A DNA stretch of 64,000 nucleotides from Thauera aromatica K172 (GTDB taxonomy: Bacteria; Pseudomonadota; Gammaproteobacteria; Burkholderiales; Rhodocyclaceae). The notes below the pieces were generated by a model. The model searched no databases. It was not told where the DNA came from and was given only the letters and a program-made list of their open reading frames with translations. A program made the position numbers and the translations under genes. Location: assembly GCF_003030465.1 (NCBI RefSeq), contig NZ_CP028339.1:3542041-3606040 (forward strand), written 5' to 3'. How positions within the stretch are numbered: position 1 is the first letter of the stretch; each line of letters opens with the position of its first letter. Shown here one piece after another: positions 25,312 to 34,457 of the stretch.

Positions 25312-27519
25312 CTTGTAGCTTGCGCTCGCCCCAGCATAGAGGCTGCGCTCGGGACCAGGCTCGTAGTAGCGTTTGTTGGCGTCACCTACGATCACCGAGC
25401 CCACATGTTTACGGTCGAGCACGTTGTCGACCCGCAGCAGCTGGCCGAAGGTCCATGGCCCCTGGTGCTGCTCGGCGGACAGCCGCAGATTGACGAGCGT
25501 GTAGGCCGGGGCAGCGCGGTCAGTGTTGAGGTCATTCACCTTCAGCTCTCCGCGATGTGACACCTCGCCAGCGAGCGTCACACCCGGCGTCACCTGCCAA
25601 GCCAGTTCGGCGAACGCCGCAAGGCGTGGGATGCCGGGAATGCGGTTGCCGGCCGCAACGGTGGTCCCGCGGCTGGTGAACTCTTCGTCGTACTCGGCCT
25701 GCATCCAGGTCAACGAGGCGCGCGCCATCAGCGTGCGCGTCAGCTCTGCATGGGCGGCGAATTCGATGCCCTGGCGCAGCGTGCGACCGGCGTTCTGGTA
25801 GCTAGTCCGGCCCTCCTCCGAGGCGGACACGACGATCTCGTCCTCGGTCTCAATCCTAAACAGTGCGACGTTGATCCGCGCGTTGTCGGCCACGAAGGTC
25901 TTGATGCCGATCTCCGCCTGGCGACTGGTGCTCGGACGCAGCCCAAAGTTGAAGCCGGTGGTGGACGTCGCGTACGAAAGCTCGTTGAGTGTCGGCGTCT
26001 CGTAGCCAGCGCCTACACTTGCATAGAGGCTGGTCGCGGGGTTTAGTGCATAGCTCACCCCGAGCGCCGGCGTGGTCTTGCTGAAGCGCACAGTGCCACT
26101 GTCATCGTGGTTGTCAGCGTTGATGTAGCGGTCTTCCACCTTGAAAGAAACCCGTGAATGGCGAGCGCCGAGCGACCACTGCCACGGCCCGCTTTTCCAC
26201 TGCGCCTGCACGTAGGGATCGATGCTGGTGATGGTGTCGAGTTCGTCGCGGCGCAGTCGCCCCTTCACCCCGAGCGTGGTGCCGACAAAGTTCTCGTAGC
26301 CACGACGATCATCCTCGGAGCGGTCGTAATCGATACCGGTGGTCAGGGTGAGTTCACCGCTTCCCATCGCGCGCTGCGAAATCCAGCGCACGCCCATGCC
26401 ATGGAAGTCGCGGTCGAAATCGACCACGCCACCGGCATGACGCGGGCTGGACTGGAAGCCCCTGGAAAAGGATTGATACTGGGTCACGGCGCGCCGGCCG
26501 GCATACGCAGACAGCTGCAGGCGATTCTCGCCGAAACGGCGTTCGTAGGTCGCGCCGCCCTGCAGATGGTGGATGCTCTTGCGCGTATCGTAGCGAACCC
26601 CATAGGAACGTTTCGGGATCTCGGTGTCGAGCGGATCGATTGTTAGGGACTGTGGATCGCGCTCGTAGGTCTCCCAGGTCACTCCCAGCGGATCCTCCGT
26701 ATCCAGCTGCCGCAGGCCGTTGGCCACCAGGGTCAGCGTGCTGTCCTCGTCCGGGCTCAGCGTCAGCTTGGCGAAGCCCTGGTCCCGGCGAGCCTTGCTG
26801 TGGTCACGGTAGCCGTCGGTGTCGAAACGCGAGGTGTCGAGCACGAAGCCGATGCCGCCCTTCTCACCCTCGGCGCCTATACCGAATTTGGTCGTGCCCC
26901 AACTTCCACCGAGCACGCTTGCGCGCACCCGCGGCTCGCCTTCGCCCTTGCGCGAGAAGAGCTGGATCACGCCGCCAGCGTGGTTGCCGTAGACGGTGGA
27001 GAAGGGGCCGCGCATGACTTCGATGCGCTCGGCAGTGTCGAGGTTGAAGGTCGCCGCTTGACCCTGACCATCGGGATTGGTGGCGGGGATGCCGTCGGCG
27101 ATGAGCTTGACGCCGCGCACACCGAACGCTGCGCGCGCGCCGAAGCCGCGGATCGAGATCTGCAGATCCTGCGCGTAGTTCTGGCGGTTCTGGATCACCA
27201 GACCAGGCACACCGGCGAGCGCCTCGGAGGCATTGACGCCGAGATGGCCCGCCTGGTTGGAACGCATGTCCACCGAATCGATCGCGTAGGGCAGGTCGAA
27301 GCTCCCGGTAGCGATGGGCGTGCCGGTGACCACGACCGGATTGAGCACAGCCGCGTCCTGATCCGTCATCGCGGCATCCCGCGCGCCGGCAATACAGGCG
27401 AAGCCCGCCAGGGCCCCGGGGAATGCGATGCGTAAGGCGCGCGAGAGCGCACTGGTACGTTGCCGCGCGCGGCATACTGTGTGGAAAGCAGGCACGGCAG
27501 GTTGAAAAGTCAGCTTCAC
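25306..27519 (-). CDS. TonB-dependent receptor, PqqU/YncD-like
   Basis: This is a TonB-dependent receptor of about 737 residues. Its plug has VPGLVIQNRQNYAQDLQISI and RGFGARAAFGVRGVKL, then GIPATNPDGQGQ and IEVMRGPFSTVYGNHAGGVI. That pattern is shared with E. coli YncD, shown to import pyrroloquinoline quinone (PqqU). The C-terminal strand ends in SYKF. The frame stays open far upstream (to 28185), but a GTG at 27519 followed by a plausible signal region is the likely start; GAGGAA lies 8-9 bp before it. The adjacent PQQ-dependent dehydrogenase supports PQQ uptake; this is inference. Confidence 0.85.
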   Translation of the reverse strand: MKLTFQPAVPAFHTVCRARQRTSALSRALRIAFPGALAGFACIAGARDAAMTDQDAAVLNPVVVTGTPIATGSFDLPYAIDSVDMRSNQAGHLGVNASEALAGVPGLVIQNRQNYAQDLQISIRGFGARAAFGVRGVKLIADGIPATNPDGQGQAATFNLDTAERIEVMRGPFSTVYGNHAGGVIQLFSRKGEGEPRVRASVLGGSWGTTKFGIGAEGEKGGIGFVLDTSRFDTDGYRDHSKARRDQGFAKLTLSPDEDSTLTLVANGLRQLDTEDPLGVTWETYERDPQSLTIDPLDTEIPKRSYGVRYDTRKSIHHLQGGATYERRFGENRLQLSAYAGRRAVTQYQSFSRGFQSSPRHAGGVVDFDRDFHGMGVRWISQRAMGSGELTLTTGIDYDRSEDDRRGYENFVGTTLGVKGRLRRDELDTITSIDPYVQAQWKSGPWQWSLGARHSRVSFKVEDRYINADNHDDSGTVRFSKTTPALGVSYALNPATSLYASVGAGYETPTLNELSYATSTTGFNFGLRPSTSRQAEIGIKTFVADNARINVALFRIETEDEIVVSASEEGRTSYQNAGRTLRQGIEFAAHAELTRTLMARASLTWMQAEYDEEFTSRGTTVAAGNRIPGIPRLAAFAELAWQVTPGVTLAGEVSHRGELKVNDLNTDRAAPAYTLVNLRLSAEQHQGPWTFGQLLRVDNVLDRKHVGSVIVGDANKRYYEPGPERSLYAGASASYKF

Positions 27520-27602
27520 GGGCAGGTTCCTCGGCAGGCAGGGGGGCGCCCCTTCCCGAGCCCCCTTAGCGCCGGCGATCACCTTCCGCACGCCCCTCTG
27601 AG

Positions 27603-28185
27603 GGGCGAACTTTCCAAGAATGAGCACCAACAGCACGGTACCGATTAGTGCTGCGAAGGCGATCGGCATGTCCAGGAGCATTGCCCCGAATAGCCCACCC
27701 AAAAAGACTGCTCCCATCATTTTCCGTGGTCCCTTACGTTTGCTCTGTTCGAAAAACTCTGCCTCCTGCGCGGGTAGTCCGAGTTCCTCGGCTCTATGCC
27801 GTTTCCTGTGGCGGTAAGACACACCCAGATGGGTGTGGATCTGCAGCAGCGGATCGCGCTGACGGCCGGTCTTGCGGTCGTCCTCGTAGAACTCGACTTC
27901 ACTTCTTTCGAAGTCGGCAATGGTCCACAGCGTGTCACCGAAAATCAGGTCGCCGATACCGGACGTTTTGCTGCCAGCGAGATCGACACCCTGTTTTCCA
28001 AACGGCAGGATGACCAGTGGGTCAACGATGCAGTCGCCCCAGCGGGTGAAATGGACGTAGCGGATAAGGCCGGCATCGAACTCAAGATCTAGCTTGTCGG
28101 CGACCCGTTTGCCACGGCTGTAGGCCTTGTCTTCCTCGTGATGCTGGTAGTAGAGCACCAGCAGACAGTCAGTGCCCGGCGGGAC
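27603..28185 (-). pseudogene. Decayed outer-membrane transporter (phenol MetA-pathway/SphA type) joined to a hydrophobic segment
   Basis: Directly after the dehydrogenase stop codon, in the same frame, the translation reads VPPGTDCLLVLYYQHHEEDK and later SGIGDLIFGDTLW, EFYEDDRKTG and DPLLQIHTHLGVSY. These pieces match the order of the PF13557 transporter family, but the N-terminus with its signal peptide and a stretch of the barrel are missing. It then runs into an unrelated hydrophobic segment (LGGLFGAMLLDMPIAFAALI) that resembles no family with certainty. No stop separates it from the TonB receptor frame. It looks like a deletion remnant with no function of its own. Confidence 0.6.
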
Positions 28186-30303
28186 TCAGGGGCGGGCGCT
28201 GGCAGCCTCTTGCCGCAGGTCGTGCGCACGCTTGATCAGGTACTGGTGGATGCGTTCGGCATCGGCCTCGGAGACCGTACCGGCAAAAGGCGGCATGCCC
28301 TTGGCGGCGCGCGCGCCCATCAGTACGATGTCCTTGAACTGGGCGTGCTTGCGCGCATCGAGATAGCGCAGGTCAGGCAGCACTCCGCCGGAAATCGCAT
28401 TCAAACCATGGCAACCGCCGCAGAAGCCGTTGTACAGCGTGCGGCCGGCCGCCAGGTCCTCGGCGCTGGCCGTCACGGCCGGGGGTTGCGGTACCGCTTG
28501 CGGCAGCTGCGCCGGCGGCGGCAGCACGACTTTGCCACCCAGCTTGTAGGTCAGCACCCGGGCTTCGGGCTGCACCCTGGCCTCACGCGACAGCGGCCCG
28601 AGGATCAGCGGAAAGATACCGCCCCAGCCCGCCATGAAGGTCACGTACTGCTCGCCATCGACCTCATAGGTGACCGGCCCGGCCATCACCCCGGTATTGG
28701 CCGGAGACGACCACAACAGCTTGCCACTGTCCGCCGCATACGCAGTCACGCGACCATCGGCCGTACCCTGGAATACCAGATTGCCCGCCGTGCTCAACGT
28801 ACCGCCGTTGTAGATGGTGCGATAGTCCTGCGTCCACACCGCCTGCTGCTGGACCGGATCCCAGGCCAGCAGCTTGCCCTTGAAGCTGGCGGCAATCTGC
28901 TTGACCACCTCGGGGTCCTCCGGCAGGTCGGGCACATCCACCCCGAGGTTGACCACCGACTTGTGGGCAACCCGCTCCGGATTGGCGGGCGCCGACAGCA
29001 TGCCGGCGGTCTCTTGCATCGGGATGTAGACCAACCCGGTGGCAGGATTGAAGGACATCGGGTGCCAGTTATGCGCGCCGATGAAGGCCGGCGAGATCAC
29101 CTTCGGCCCCTTCAGGTAGTTCGCAGCCTCCTCGTCCACCGCAGGCCGTCCGGTGGCAAGATCGACATGGGTGGCCCAATTGACCGGCGCGAACTTCTCC
29201 GCCGACAGTAGCTTGCCGTTGGTCCGGTCAAGCACGTAGAAGAAGCCGTTCTTCGGCGCCTGCATCAGCACCTTGCGCTTCTTGCCGTCGATCGGCAGCT
29301 CGGCCAGGATGATGTGCTGGGTGGCGGTATAGTCCCACATGTCACCCGGCGTGGTCTGGTAGTGCCACACGTACTCACCGCTGTCGGGGCGCAGTGCGAC
29401 AATTGACGATACGAACAGGTTGTCGCCCTTGCCTTCGGAGCGGGCCTGGCGGTTCCACCACGACGCATTGCCGGTACCAATGTAAAGCAGGTCGAGTTCG
29501 GGGTCGTAAGCCATCGAATCCCACACCGTACCTCCGCCCCCCTGCTTCCAGTACTCCGTACCGTGCCAGGTCTTACGGGCGATATCCATCGCACGGTCGT
29601 CTTTCTCTTGCGCCGGATCGCCGGGCACGGTGTAGAAGCGCCAGGCCAGCTTGCCGGTGTCCGCATCGTAGGCAGATACATAACCGCGCACGCCATACTC
29701 CGCACCACCGTTACCGATCAGCACCTTCCCCTTGACTACCCGTGGCGCACCCGTGATGGTGTAACTACGGGCGTGGTCGACCACTGTGTCGGTCTCCCAT
29801 AGCTTGCGTCCGTCGCGTGCATCGAGTGCAATCAGCCGGCCGTCGTAGGCACCGACGTAGACCTTGCCCTGCCACACTGCAACGCCGCGATTGACGACAT
29901 CGCAACAGCCTTCGGACATACGGATACCAGGCACATCGGGATCGAACTTCCACAGCAGCGTGCCGGAGCGTGCATCGAAGGCATAGACGATACTCTTCGC
30001 ACCGGTGGTGTACATCACACCGTCAACCACGATCGGCGTTGCCTCCACCCCGCGGTCAATGTCGAGCCTGGCGGTCCATGCCAGGCCGAGCTCACCGACA
30101 TTGCGGTCGGTGATACGCTTGAGTGGCGAGTAGCGTTGCTCGTCGTAGGTGCGGCCGTGGCTCATCCAGTTACCCGGCTCGCGGTCGGCCGCGATGATGC
30201 GTGCAGCATCGACTGCCGCCGGGGCACTGGCGGCGCTGGCGCCAAAAGCCAGCGGAAAGATCAGACAGGCACCAGCGAGGTGCAGGCGTGACGGCAGCTT
30301 CAT
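28186..30303 (-). CDS. PQQ-dependent quinohemoprotein alcohol dehydrogenase (type II)
   Basis: The protein has a signal peptide, an eight-bladed propeller with W-motifs and the disulfide pair CC in IRMSEGCCDVV that touches PQQ. The catalytic Asp is in GDMWDYTATQ. A C-terminal cytochrome c domain has the heme motif CGGCH and a distal MPPF methionine. The residue two after the catalytic Asp is Thr, not the Asp that marks lanthanide enzymes, so calcium is expected. It oxidises alcohols or aldehydes in the periplasm. The ATG at 30303 has GGGGAG 5 bp upstream. A PqqU-like receptor lies downstream; no pqq synthesis genes are in the window. Confidence 0.93.
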   Translation of the reverse strand: MKLPSRLHLAGACLIFPLAFGASAASAPAAVDAARIIAADREPGNWMSHGRTYDEQRYSPLKRITDRNVGELGLAWTARLDIDRGVEATPIVVDGVMYTTGAKSIVYAFDARSGTLLWKFDPDVPGIRMSEGCCDVVNRGVAVWQGKVYVGAYDGRLIALDARDGRKLWETDTVVDHARSYTITGAPRVVKGKVLIGNGGAEYGVRGYVSAYDADTGKLAWRFYTVPGDPAQEKDDRAMDIARKTWHGTEYWKQGGGGTVWDSMAYDPELDLLYIGTGNASWWNRQARSEGKGDNLFVSSIVALRPDSGEYVWHYQTTPGDMWDYTATQHIILAELPIDGKKRKVLMQAPKNGFFYVLDRTNGKLLSAEKFAPVNWATHVDLATGRPAVDEEAANYLKGPKVISPAFIGAHNWHPMSFNPATGLVYIPMQETAGMLSAPANPERVAHKSVVNLGVDVPDLPEDPEVVKQIAASFKGKLLAWDPVQQQAVWTQDYRTIYNGGTLSTAGNLVFQGTADGRVTAYAADSGKLLWSSPANTGVMAGPVTYEVDGEQYVTFMAGWGGIFPLILGPLSREARVQPEARVLTYKLGGKVVLPPPAQLPQAVPQPPAVTASAEDLAAGRTLYNGFCGGCHGLNAISGGVLPDLRYLDARKHAQFKDIVLMGARAAKGMPPFAGTVSEADAERIHQYLIKRAHDLRQEAASARP

Positions 30304-30325
30304 GTGTCTCCCCATCGTCTGTCAC

Positions 30326-30350
30326 TCGATACTGCGGCGCAAGGTATCGA
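30326..30350. promoter_or_regulatory. Inverted repeat upstream of the PQQ dehydrogenase gene
   Basis: TCGATAC-N11-GTATCGA is a perfect 7-bp inverted repeat located 23 bp upstream of the dehydrogenase start. It is a candidate operator; the rest of the 285-bp gap before ppk2 shows no clear element. Confidence 0.4.
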
Positions 30351-30588
30351 TTCCGACATGAATCACGACTGTCACCGTCGCAGCGACATGCCGCACCGGT
30401 ATAGAAGCCTTAATTTTGCGGGGCGGTTACGGGCTGTGACGAGCGCGGTGGCAGTGCGGCACGGGCGGAAGGTTCCCGAGGGTACCAAAGGTTCGGCATA
30501 CTGAGAAACGATCCGCCCTGAATAACTATCTACACGTTACTGTGCGTCACCCCGCAGTTCTGCTTTTGTCATTATTGCGCGACACTGC

Positions 30589-31800
30589 ATGACAATAACC
30601 ACCACGGAGCCCGAACCGATGCAGACCGAGCACAAGAAGGACGCCGCCGTCCCGGCCTCACGCAAGCGAGCGGTGCGCAGCAAGCACGCCGGCGGGGTCG
30701 AAACCCCCCGGCCCGCGCGCGCCGGCGACATCGCCCCTGCACACAGCGCGGCAGGCATCGCCGGGTTCGAGATCGACCAGGCCGTCGGCGCAGCGCGCGA
30801 CGCCAAGACGGTGGCGGTGTCCGACATCGTCCGCCGGGTCGCCAGCGAAGGCATCGACTCCCTGACCCAGACGCTGGCGGCGATCCTCGAGGGCGCCTCG
30901 CCGGACGACGCCGCGGTGCTGCGCGAGACCCTGCTGCACGGCGAGGAGCCGCCGCCGAAAATGCCGGTGGCGCCGGACGACCAGCTCACCCCCGACTGGC
31001 GGGTGGGCGGCTATCCGTACAAGAACCTGATGTCGCGCAAGAACTACGAGAAGCACAAATACCACCTCCAGGTCGAACTGCTGAAGCTGCAGGCCTGGGT
31101 CAAGGAAACCGGGCAGAAGGTGGTGATCGTCTTCGAAGGCCGCGACGCGGCGGGCAAGGGCGGCACCATCAAGCGCTTCATGGAGCACCTCAACCCGCGC
31201 GGCGCGCAGGTCGTGGCGCTGGAGAAACCGACCGAAACCGAACGCGGCCAGTGGTACTTCCAGCGCTACATCCAGCACCTGCCCAGCGCCGGCGAAATCA
31301 TCCTGTTCGACCGCTCCTGGTACAACCGCGCCGGCGTCGAACGGGTGATGGGCTTCTGCAGCAACGACGAGTACAACGAGTTCATGCGCCAGGCGCCGGA
31401 ATTCGAGCGCACCCTGGTGCGCAGCGGCATCCACCTGATCAAGTTCTGGTTTTCGGTGAGCCGCGAAGAGCAGCGCCGGCGTTTCAAGGAGCGCGAGAAG
31501 CACCCGCTCAAGCAGTGGAAGCTGTCGCCGATCGACCTCGCCTCGCTGAACAAGTGGGACGACTACACCAAGGCCAAGGAGGCGATGTTCTTCTACACCG
31601 ACACCGCCGACGCGCCATGGACCGTGGTCAAGTCCGACTGCAAGAAGCGCGCACGGCTCAACGCGATGCGCTACGTGCTGCACAAGCTGCCCTACGCCAA
31701 CAAGGACACCGAAGCCATCGGCCCCCTCGACCCGCTGCTGGTCGGACGCGCCAACGTGGTCTATGAGCGCGGCGAGAAGGAAGCGACCGCGCTGCTTTGA
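30589..31800 (+). CDS. ppk2: Polyphosphate kinase 2
   Basis: PPK2 transfers phosphate between polyphosphate and nucleoside di- or monophosphates. The core contains the Walker A motif FEGRDAAGKGG, the lid region RGAQVVALEKPTETERGQWY and the Walker B LFDRSWYNRAGVERVM. The 403-residue protein carries about 120 extra N-terminal residues that are Ala/Pro-rich and poorly structured before GGYPYKNLMSRKNYEKH, where the usual domain begins. It is transcribed alone. It is a class I (single-domain) enzyme; direction of catalysis is not decided by sequence. Confidence 0.95.
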   Translation: MTITTTEPEPMQTEHKKDAAVPASRKRAVRSKHAGGVETPRPARAGDIAPAHSAAGIAGFEIDQAVGAARDAKTVAVSDIVRRVASEGIDSLTQTLAAILEGASPDDAAVLRETLLHGEEPPPKMPVAPDDQLTPDWRVGGYPYKNLMSRKNYEKHKYHLQVELLKLQAWVKETGQKVVIVFEGRDAAGKGGTIKRFMEHLNPRGAQVVALEKPTETERGQWYFQRYIQHLPSAGEIILFDRSWYNRAGVERVMGFCSNDEYNEFMRQAPEFERTLVRSGIHLIKFWFSVSREEQRRRFKEREKHPLKQWKLSPIDLASLNKWDDYTKAKEAMFFYTDTADAPWTVVKSDCKKRARLNAMRYVLHKLPYANKDTEAIGPLDPLLVGRANVVYERGEKEATALL

Positions 31801-31804
31801 GCCG

Positions 31805-31824
31805 GCCCGCGCTGTGGCGCGGGC
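31805..31824. terminator. Hairpin after ppk2
   Basis: A perfect 8-bp stem, GCCCGCGC-TGTG-GCGCGGGC, begins 4 bp after the ppk2 stop. There is no T run, so it is a weak or assisted terminator. The remaining 220 bp before the next gene hold nothing I can assign. Confidence 0.45.
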
Positions 31825-32046
31825 GGCGGCCGGATCATCGTGAAGCGCACGGCGCAAGCCGGCGCTTCGGACCCAGAGTGGCGACCGACCCCGTCAAGAC
31901 CAGCCTGCGCCAGAAGCACAAGCGCGCGGCCTGGGATGACGACATCAGGATGAAAATGCTGGGAATTCATCCGTTATGACTTCCGAGTGCGGAAACCCTG
32001 GCATGAAACCTACCCTTTGGAAGACGAAAAACCGAGGGAAACTCAG

Positions 32047-32724
32047 TTAATAGGACAAAGCCTGCTCAACCTCGGTTCTATAGTTGTACAGGATTCGGTC
32101 AAGCTCCCAGCCGTTAACTCCAGAACGACGTGCAACCTCAAGATAAAAATTCTCATGCGCTGAATACGAAGGAAAAGAAACCCCCAACAACGCCGAAACA
32201 GATTTTATCCGAACATCTATAGCAATACTGTCTCGAAAGTCTTTATGATACACATCCATCATTATGTTTCTAGCATACTTGGGCCCGATCCCTGGAAATT
32301 CTTTTAAGAACCGGATCTTGCTTTCCCGCCCGACACAGGACAACAGCGCTGCCTTGGCAGCTGCAGGCCCCCCCAGATCACGGATGTGCTCGAAGCAGCC
32401 GAGAATGAAACGTGCTTTCCTGTCCGGCATTCGAATACGCGCAATACGACAAACATCGTAGATCTCAGTGGCGCGGGCAATATCAGTCAGAAGCTCAAGG
32501 ACCTCATACGTAATGCGACGATAGTTGTTTTGGTTTTCGATGAGACCTTGCCGACCTGATGAGCGCCCCATTGTTGCGAAACTTTGCAGTAAATAGTGCC
32601 AAAGGAAGTCGGCGCGCTCTAGATCGGAACTATTCCGTTTTAAGCGATTTAATTCCTGAACCTTCGTTCGAGCGAGTACGCGAATGATCCTGGAAAGACG
32701 ATTTTGCGCTGCTACCACTGGCAT
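32047..32724 (-). CDS. HhH-GPD DNA glycosylase-like protein in A+T-rich accessory DNA
   Basis: The 225-residue protein contains a helix-hairpin-helix-GPD region, FLKEFPGIGPKYARNIMMDV, followed by AIDVRIKSV. In endonuclease III-type glycosylases the same places hold the catalytic Lys (GxGxKTA) and the Asp (VDTHV). Both Lys and Asp are kept here, so base-excision with lyase activity is possible. The four-cysteine iron-sulfur motif of Nth/MutY is absent. Codon use and base content are clearly less G+C-rich than the surrounding chromosome, which suggests horizontal gain. The substrate base is unknown. Confidence 0.65.
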   Translation of the reverse strand: MPVVAAQNRLSRIIRVLARTKVQELNRLKRNSSDLERADFLWHYLLQSFATMGRSSGRQGLIENQNNYRRITYEVLELLTDIARATEIYDVCRIARIRMPDRKARFILGCFEHIRDLGGPAAAKAALLSCVGRESKIRFLKEFPGIGPKYARNIMMDVYHKDFRDSIAIDVRIKSVSALLGVSFPSYSAHENFYLEVARRSGVNGWELDRILYNYRTEVEQALSY

Positions 32725-32959
32725 ATTGGCTTCCTGACCTAACGATTAAGCTATTAACTCGGCAATCAAATAGCGCAATTAATAAACGTACTGAACGTAC
32801 TCATAGCTGAGGGGGCAGCCGCTTTCGGCATAAAGCGAATCGAAAATCGGCGGCATCACACACAGCACCAAATCGGCCAGCACTTTCACTCGAACCAACG
32901 GGTGCTCGACAGCAATACGACCATCGATATTCACGTAGCCGAACAGGGCGTTCTGTTTG

Positions 32960-34413
32960 GGCTCTATGCCGTTTCCAGTGGAAATTGACTTCTCAACAGA
33001 CATGAGCATCGGTGGTACAACCGCCCAACGCTGACAGTAACCGTAACCTCGCACCGCATGAACACCCAGATCGAAGCCCTCTTCACCACCGCACTTGGCC
33101 TGCAGCCGCCCTGGCACGTTGCCAAGGTCGAACTCAACACGGGCAAGCGCCGGATCGACTTCGAGGTCGAGCACACCGGTCGTCGTGCCGCGTGTCCGGC
33201 GTGTGGAGCCGAGCACCAGTTGGTCCACGACCGCGTGCGGCGCAGCTGGCGTCACCTGGATTTCTTTCAGTTCGAAGCGTGGCTGCATGCCGAGATCCCG
33301 CGTGTGCAGTGCAACGGCTGCGGCAAGACCACGCAGTTGCCGGTGCCGTGGGCGCGTGAGGGGAGCGGCTTTACCCTGCTGTTCGAGGCGCTGAGCCTGT
33401 CGCTGTGCCAGGAGATGCCGGTGAGCCAGGCAGCCAACCTGTTGCGGGTTGCGCCCAAGCGCCTGTGGCGTCGGGTGCGCCATTACGTCGAGGTGGCCCG
33501 TGCCAAGGACGACATGTCGGGCGTGCGCTACGTCGGGATCGACGAGACCAGCGTCAAGCGCGGGCACGCGTACATCACCGTCGTGCATGACCTTGAAGCC
33601 AAGCGCTTGCTGTTCGCCACACCAGGCCGCGATCACGTGACGGTGCAGGCCTTTGCGCAGGACATGCGCGCGCACGGCGGCGACCCGCAGGCCATCGAGC
33701 ATGCCTGCATCGACATGAGCGCAGCCTACGCCAAGGGGATCGGCCAGTCGCTGCCCAATGCCCAGATCAGCTACGACCGCTTTCATGTCGTCGCGCTGGC
33801 AAGCGCGGCGATGGACGAGGTCCGACGCGAAGAGATGCGCAGCTCCGCGGCAGCGGTTCGTGAAGCGGTCGGCGCACAGAGCAAGAAGACGCTGCGCCAG
33901 CTGCTGTGGGGGATGCGCAAGAACCCGGTGAGCTGGACCCGCGCTCAGTTCGAGGCGATGCACTGGCTGCAGCGTTCGAATCTGAAGAGTGCGCGCGCCT
34001 GGCGCCTGAAGCAGGCACTGCGCCTGGTCTACAGCGAAGCGGGCGCGAGCAACAGCGAGGAGCTCGCGCACGGGGCGATGTCGAAATGGTTGAGCTGGGC
34101 ACGCCGCAGTCGCCTGGAGCCCTTCAAGCGGCTGGCCGCCACGCTGAAGGCGCACCTCGGTGGCGTCGTACGCGGCATGCTCGACGGTCGCAGCAACGCC
34201 TACGTCGAAGCGATGAACGGTCTGCTCCAGCAGACCAAGACCGCCGCCCGAGGCTTCCGCAACATCGACAACTTCATCGCCATGGCCTACCTGCGCATGT
34301 CTAAGCTCAAGCATCTACCGAACAACCCCTTGGTGCCGGCCATCCCCCGCGACTACGGGCGCTACCGTCATGTCTGTTGAGAAGTCAATTTCCACTGGAA
34401 ACGGCATAGAGCC
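32960..34413 (+). mobile_element. Complete ISL3-family insertion sequence with 8-bp target duplication
   Basis: The element is 1454 bp. Its ends are perfect 46-bp inverted repeats (32960-33005 and 34368-34413), starting GGCTCTATGCCGTTTCCAGT. It is flanked on both sides by the direct repeat TCTGTTTG (32952-32959 and 34414-34421), the 8-bp duplication expected of the ISL3 family. It has one intact transposase gene whose stop codon lies within the right repeat. Perfect ends and duplication indicate a recent insertion. Confidence 0.95.
33058..34380 (+). CDS. ISL3-family transposase
   Basis: This is a 440-residue DDE transposase. The N-terminal zinc finger has CPACGAEH and later CNGCGKT, and a helix-turn-helix region follows. 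The catalytic DDE domain begins at YVGIDETSVKRGHAY, with the second Asp in ACIDMSAAY and a C-terminal Glu in YVEAMNGLLQQ. It is full length and intact, and it lies within perfect inverted repeats. It probably moves this IS and related copies elsewhere in the genome. Confidence 0.96.
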   Translation: MNTQIEALFTTALGLQPPWHVAKVELNTGKRRIDFEVEHTGRRAACPACGAEHQLVHDRVRRSWRHLDFFQFEAWLHAEIPRVQCNGCGKTTQLPVPWAREGSGFTLLFEALSLSLCQEMPVSQAANLLRVAPKRLWRRVRHYVEVARAKDDMSGVRYVGIDETSVKRGHAYITVVHDLEAKRLLFATPGRDHVTVQAFAQDMRAHGGDPQAIEHACIDMSAAYAKGIGQSLPNAQISYDRFHVVALASAAMDEVRREEMRSSAAAVREAVGAQSKKTLRQLLWGMRKNPVSWTRAQFEAMHWLQRSNLKSARAWRLKQALRLVYSEAGASNSEELAHGAMSKWLSWARRSRLEPFKRLAATLKAHLGGVVRGMLDGRSNAYVEAMNGLLQQTKTAARGFRNIDNFIAMAYLRMSKLKHLPNNPLVPAIPRDYGRYRHVC

Positions 34414-34457
34414 TCTGTTTGTGGTCGGTTCGGCGCATCGGAACAATAGGAGCAGTA

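Larger units (their letters stand above)
32779..34438 (-). pseudogene. IS5-family transposase N-terminal remnant, split by the ISL3 element
   Basis: Joining 34438-34414 with 32959-32779 and counting the 8-bp duplication once restores one frame beginning MRRTDHKQNALFGY and continuing with VEHPLVRVKVLADLVL and FDSLYAESG. This matches the first 50 or so residues of IS5/IS1182-type transposases, where the pattern is tdh-QgslFsyv then dHPLR-ir. The match stops after about 55 residues and the frame ends soon after. It was therefore already truncated before the ISL3 element split it. Confidence 0.65.

Noticed and set aside
27520-28158. N-terminal extension of the TonB receptor
   Set aside because: The extension consists of transporter fragments and places the receptor's signal peptide in the middle of the protein; a GTG start at 27519 is more sensible.
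28186-30303. Lanthanide-dependent alcohol dehydrogenase
   Set aside because: The residue two positions after the catalytic Asp is Thr rather than the Asp found in lanthanide enzymes, and the protein carries a cytochrome domain typical of type II enzymes.
31801-31979. Small frames after ppk2
   Set aside because: They are short, overlap on both strands and lack ribosome sites or recognisable motifs.
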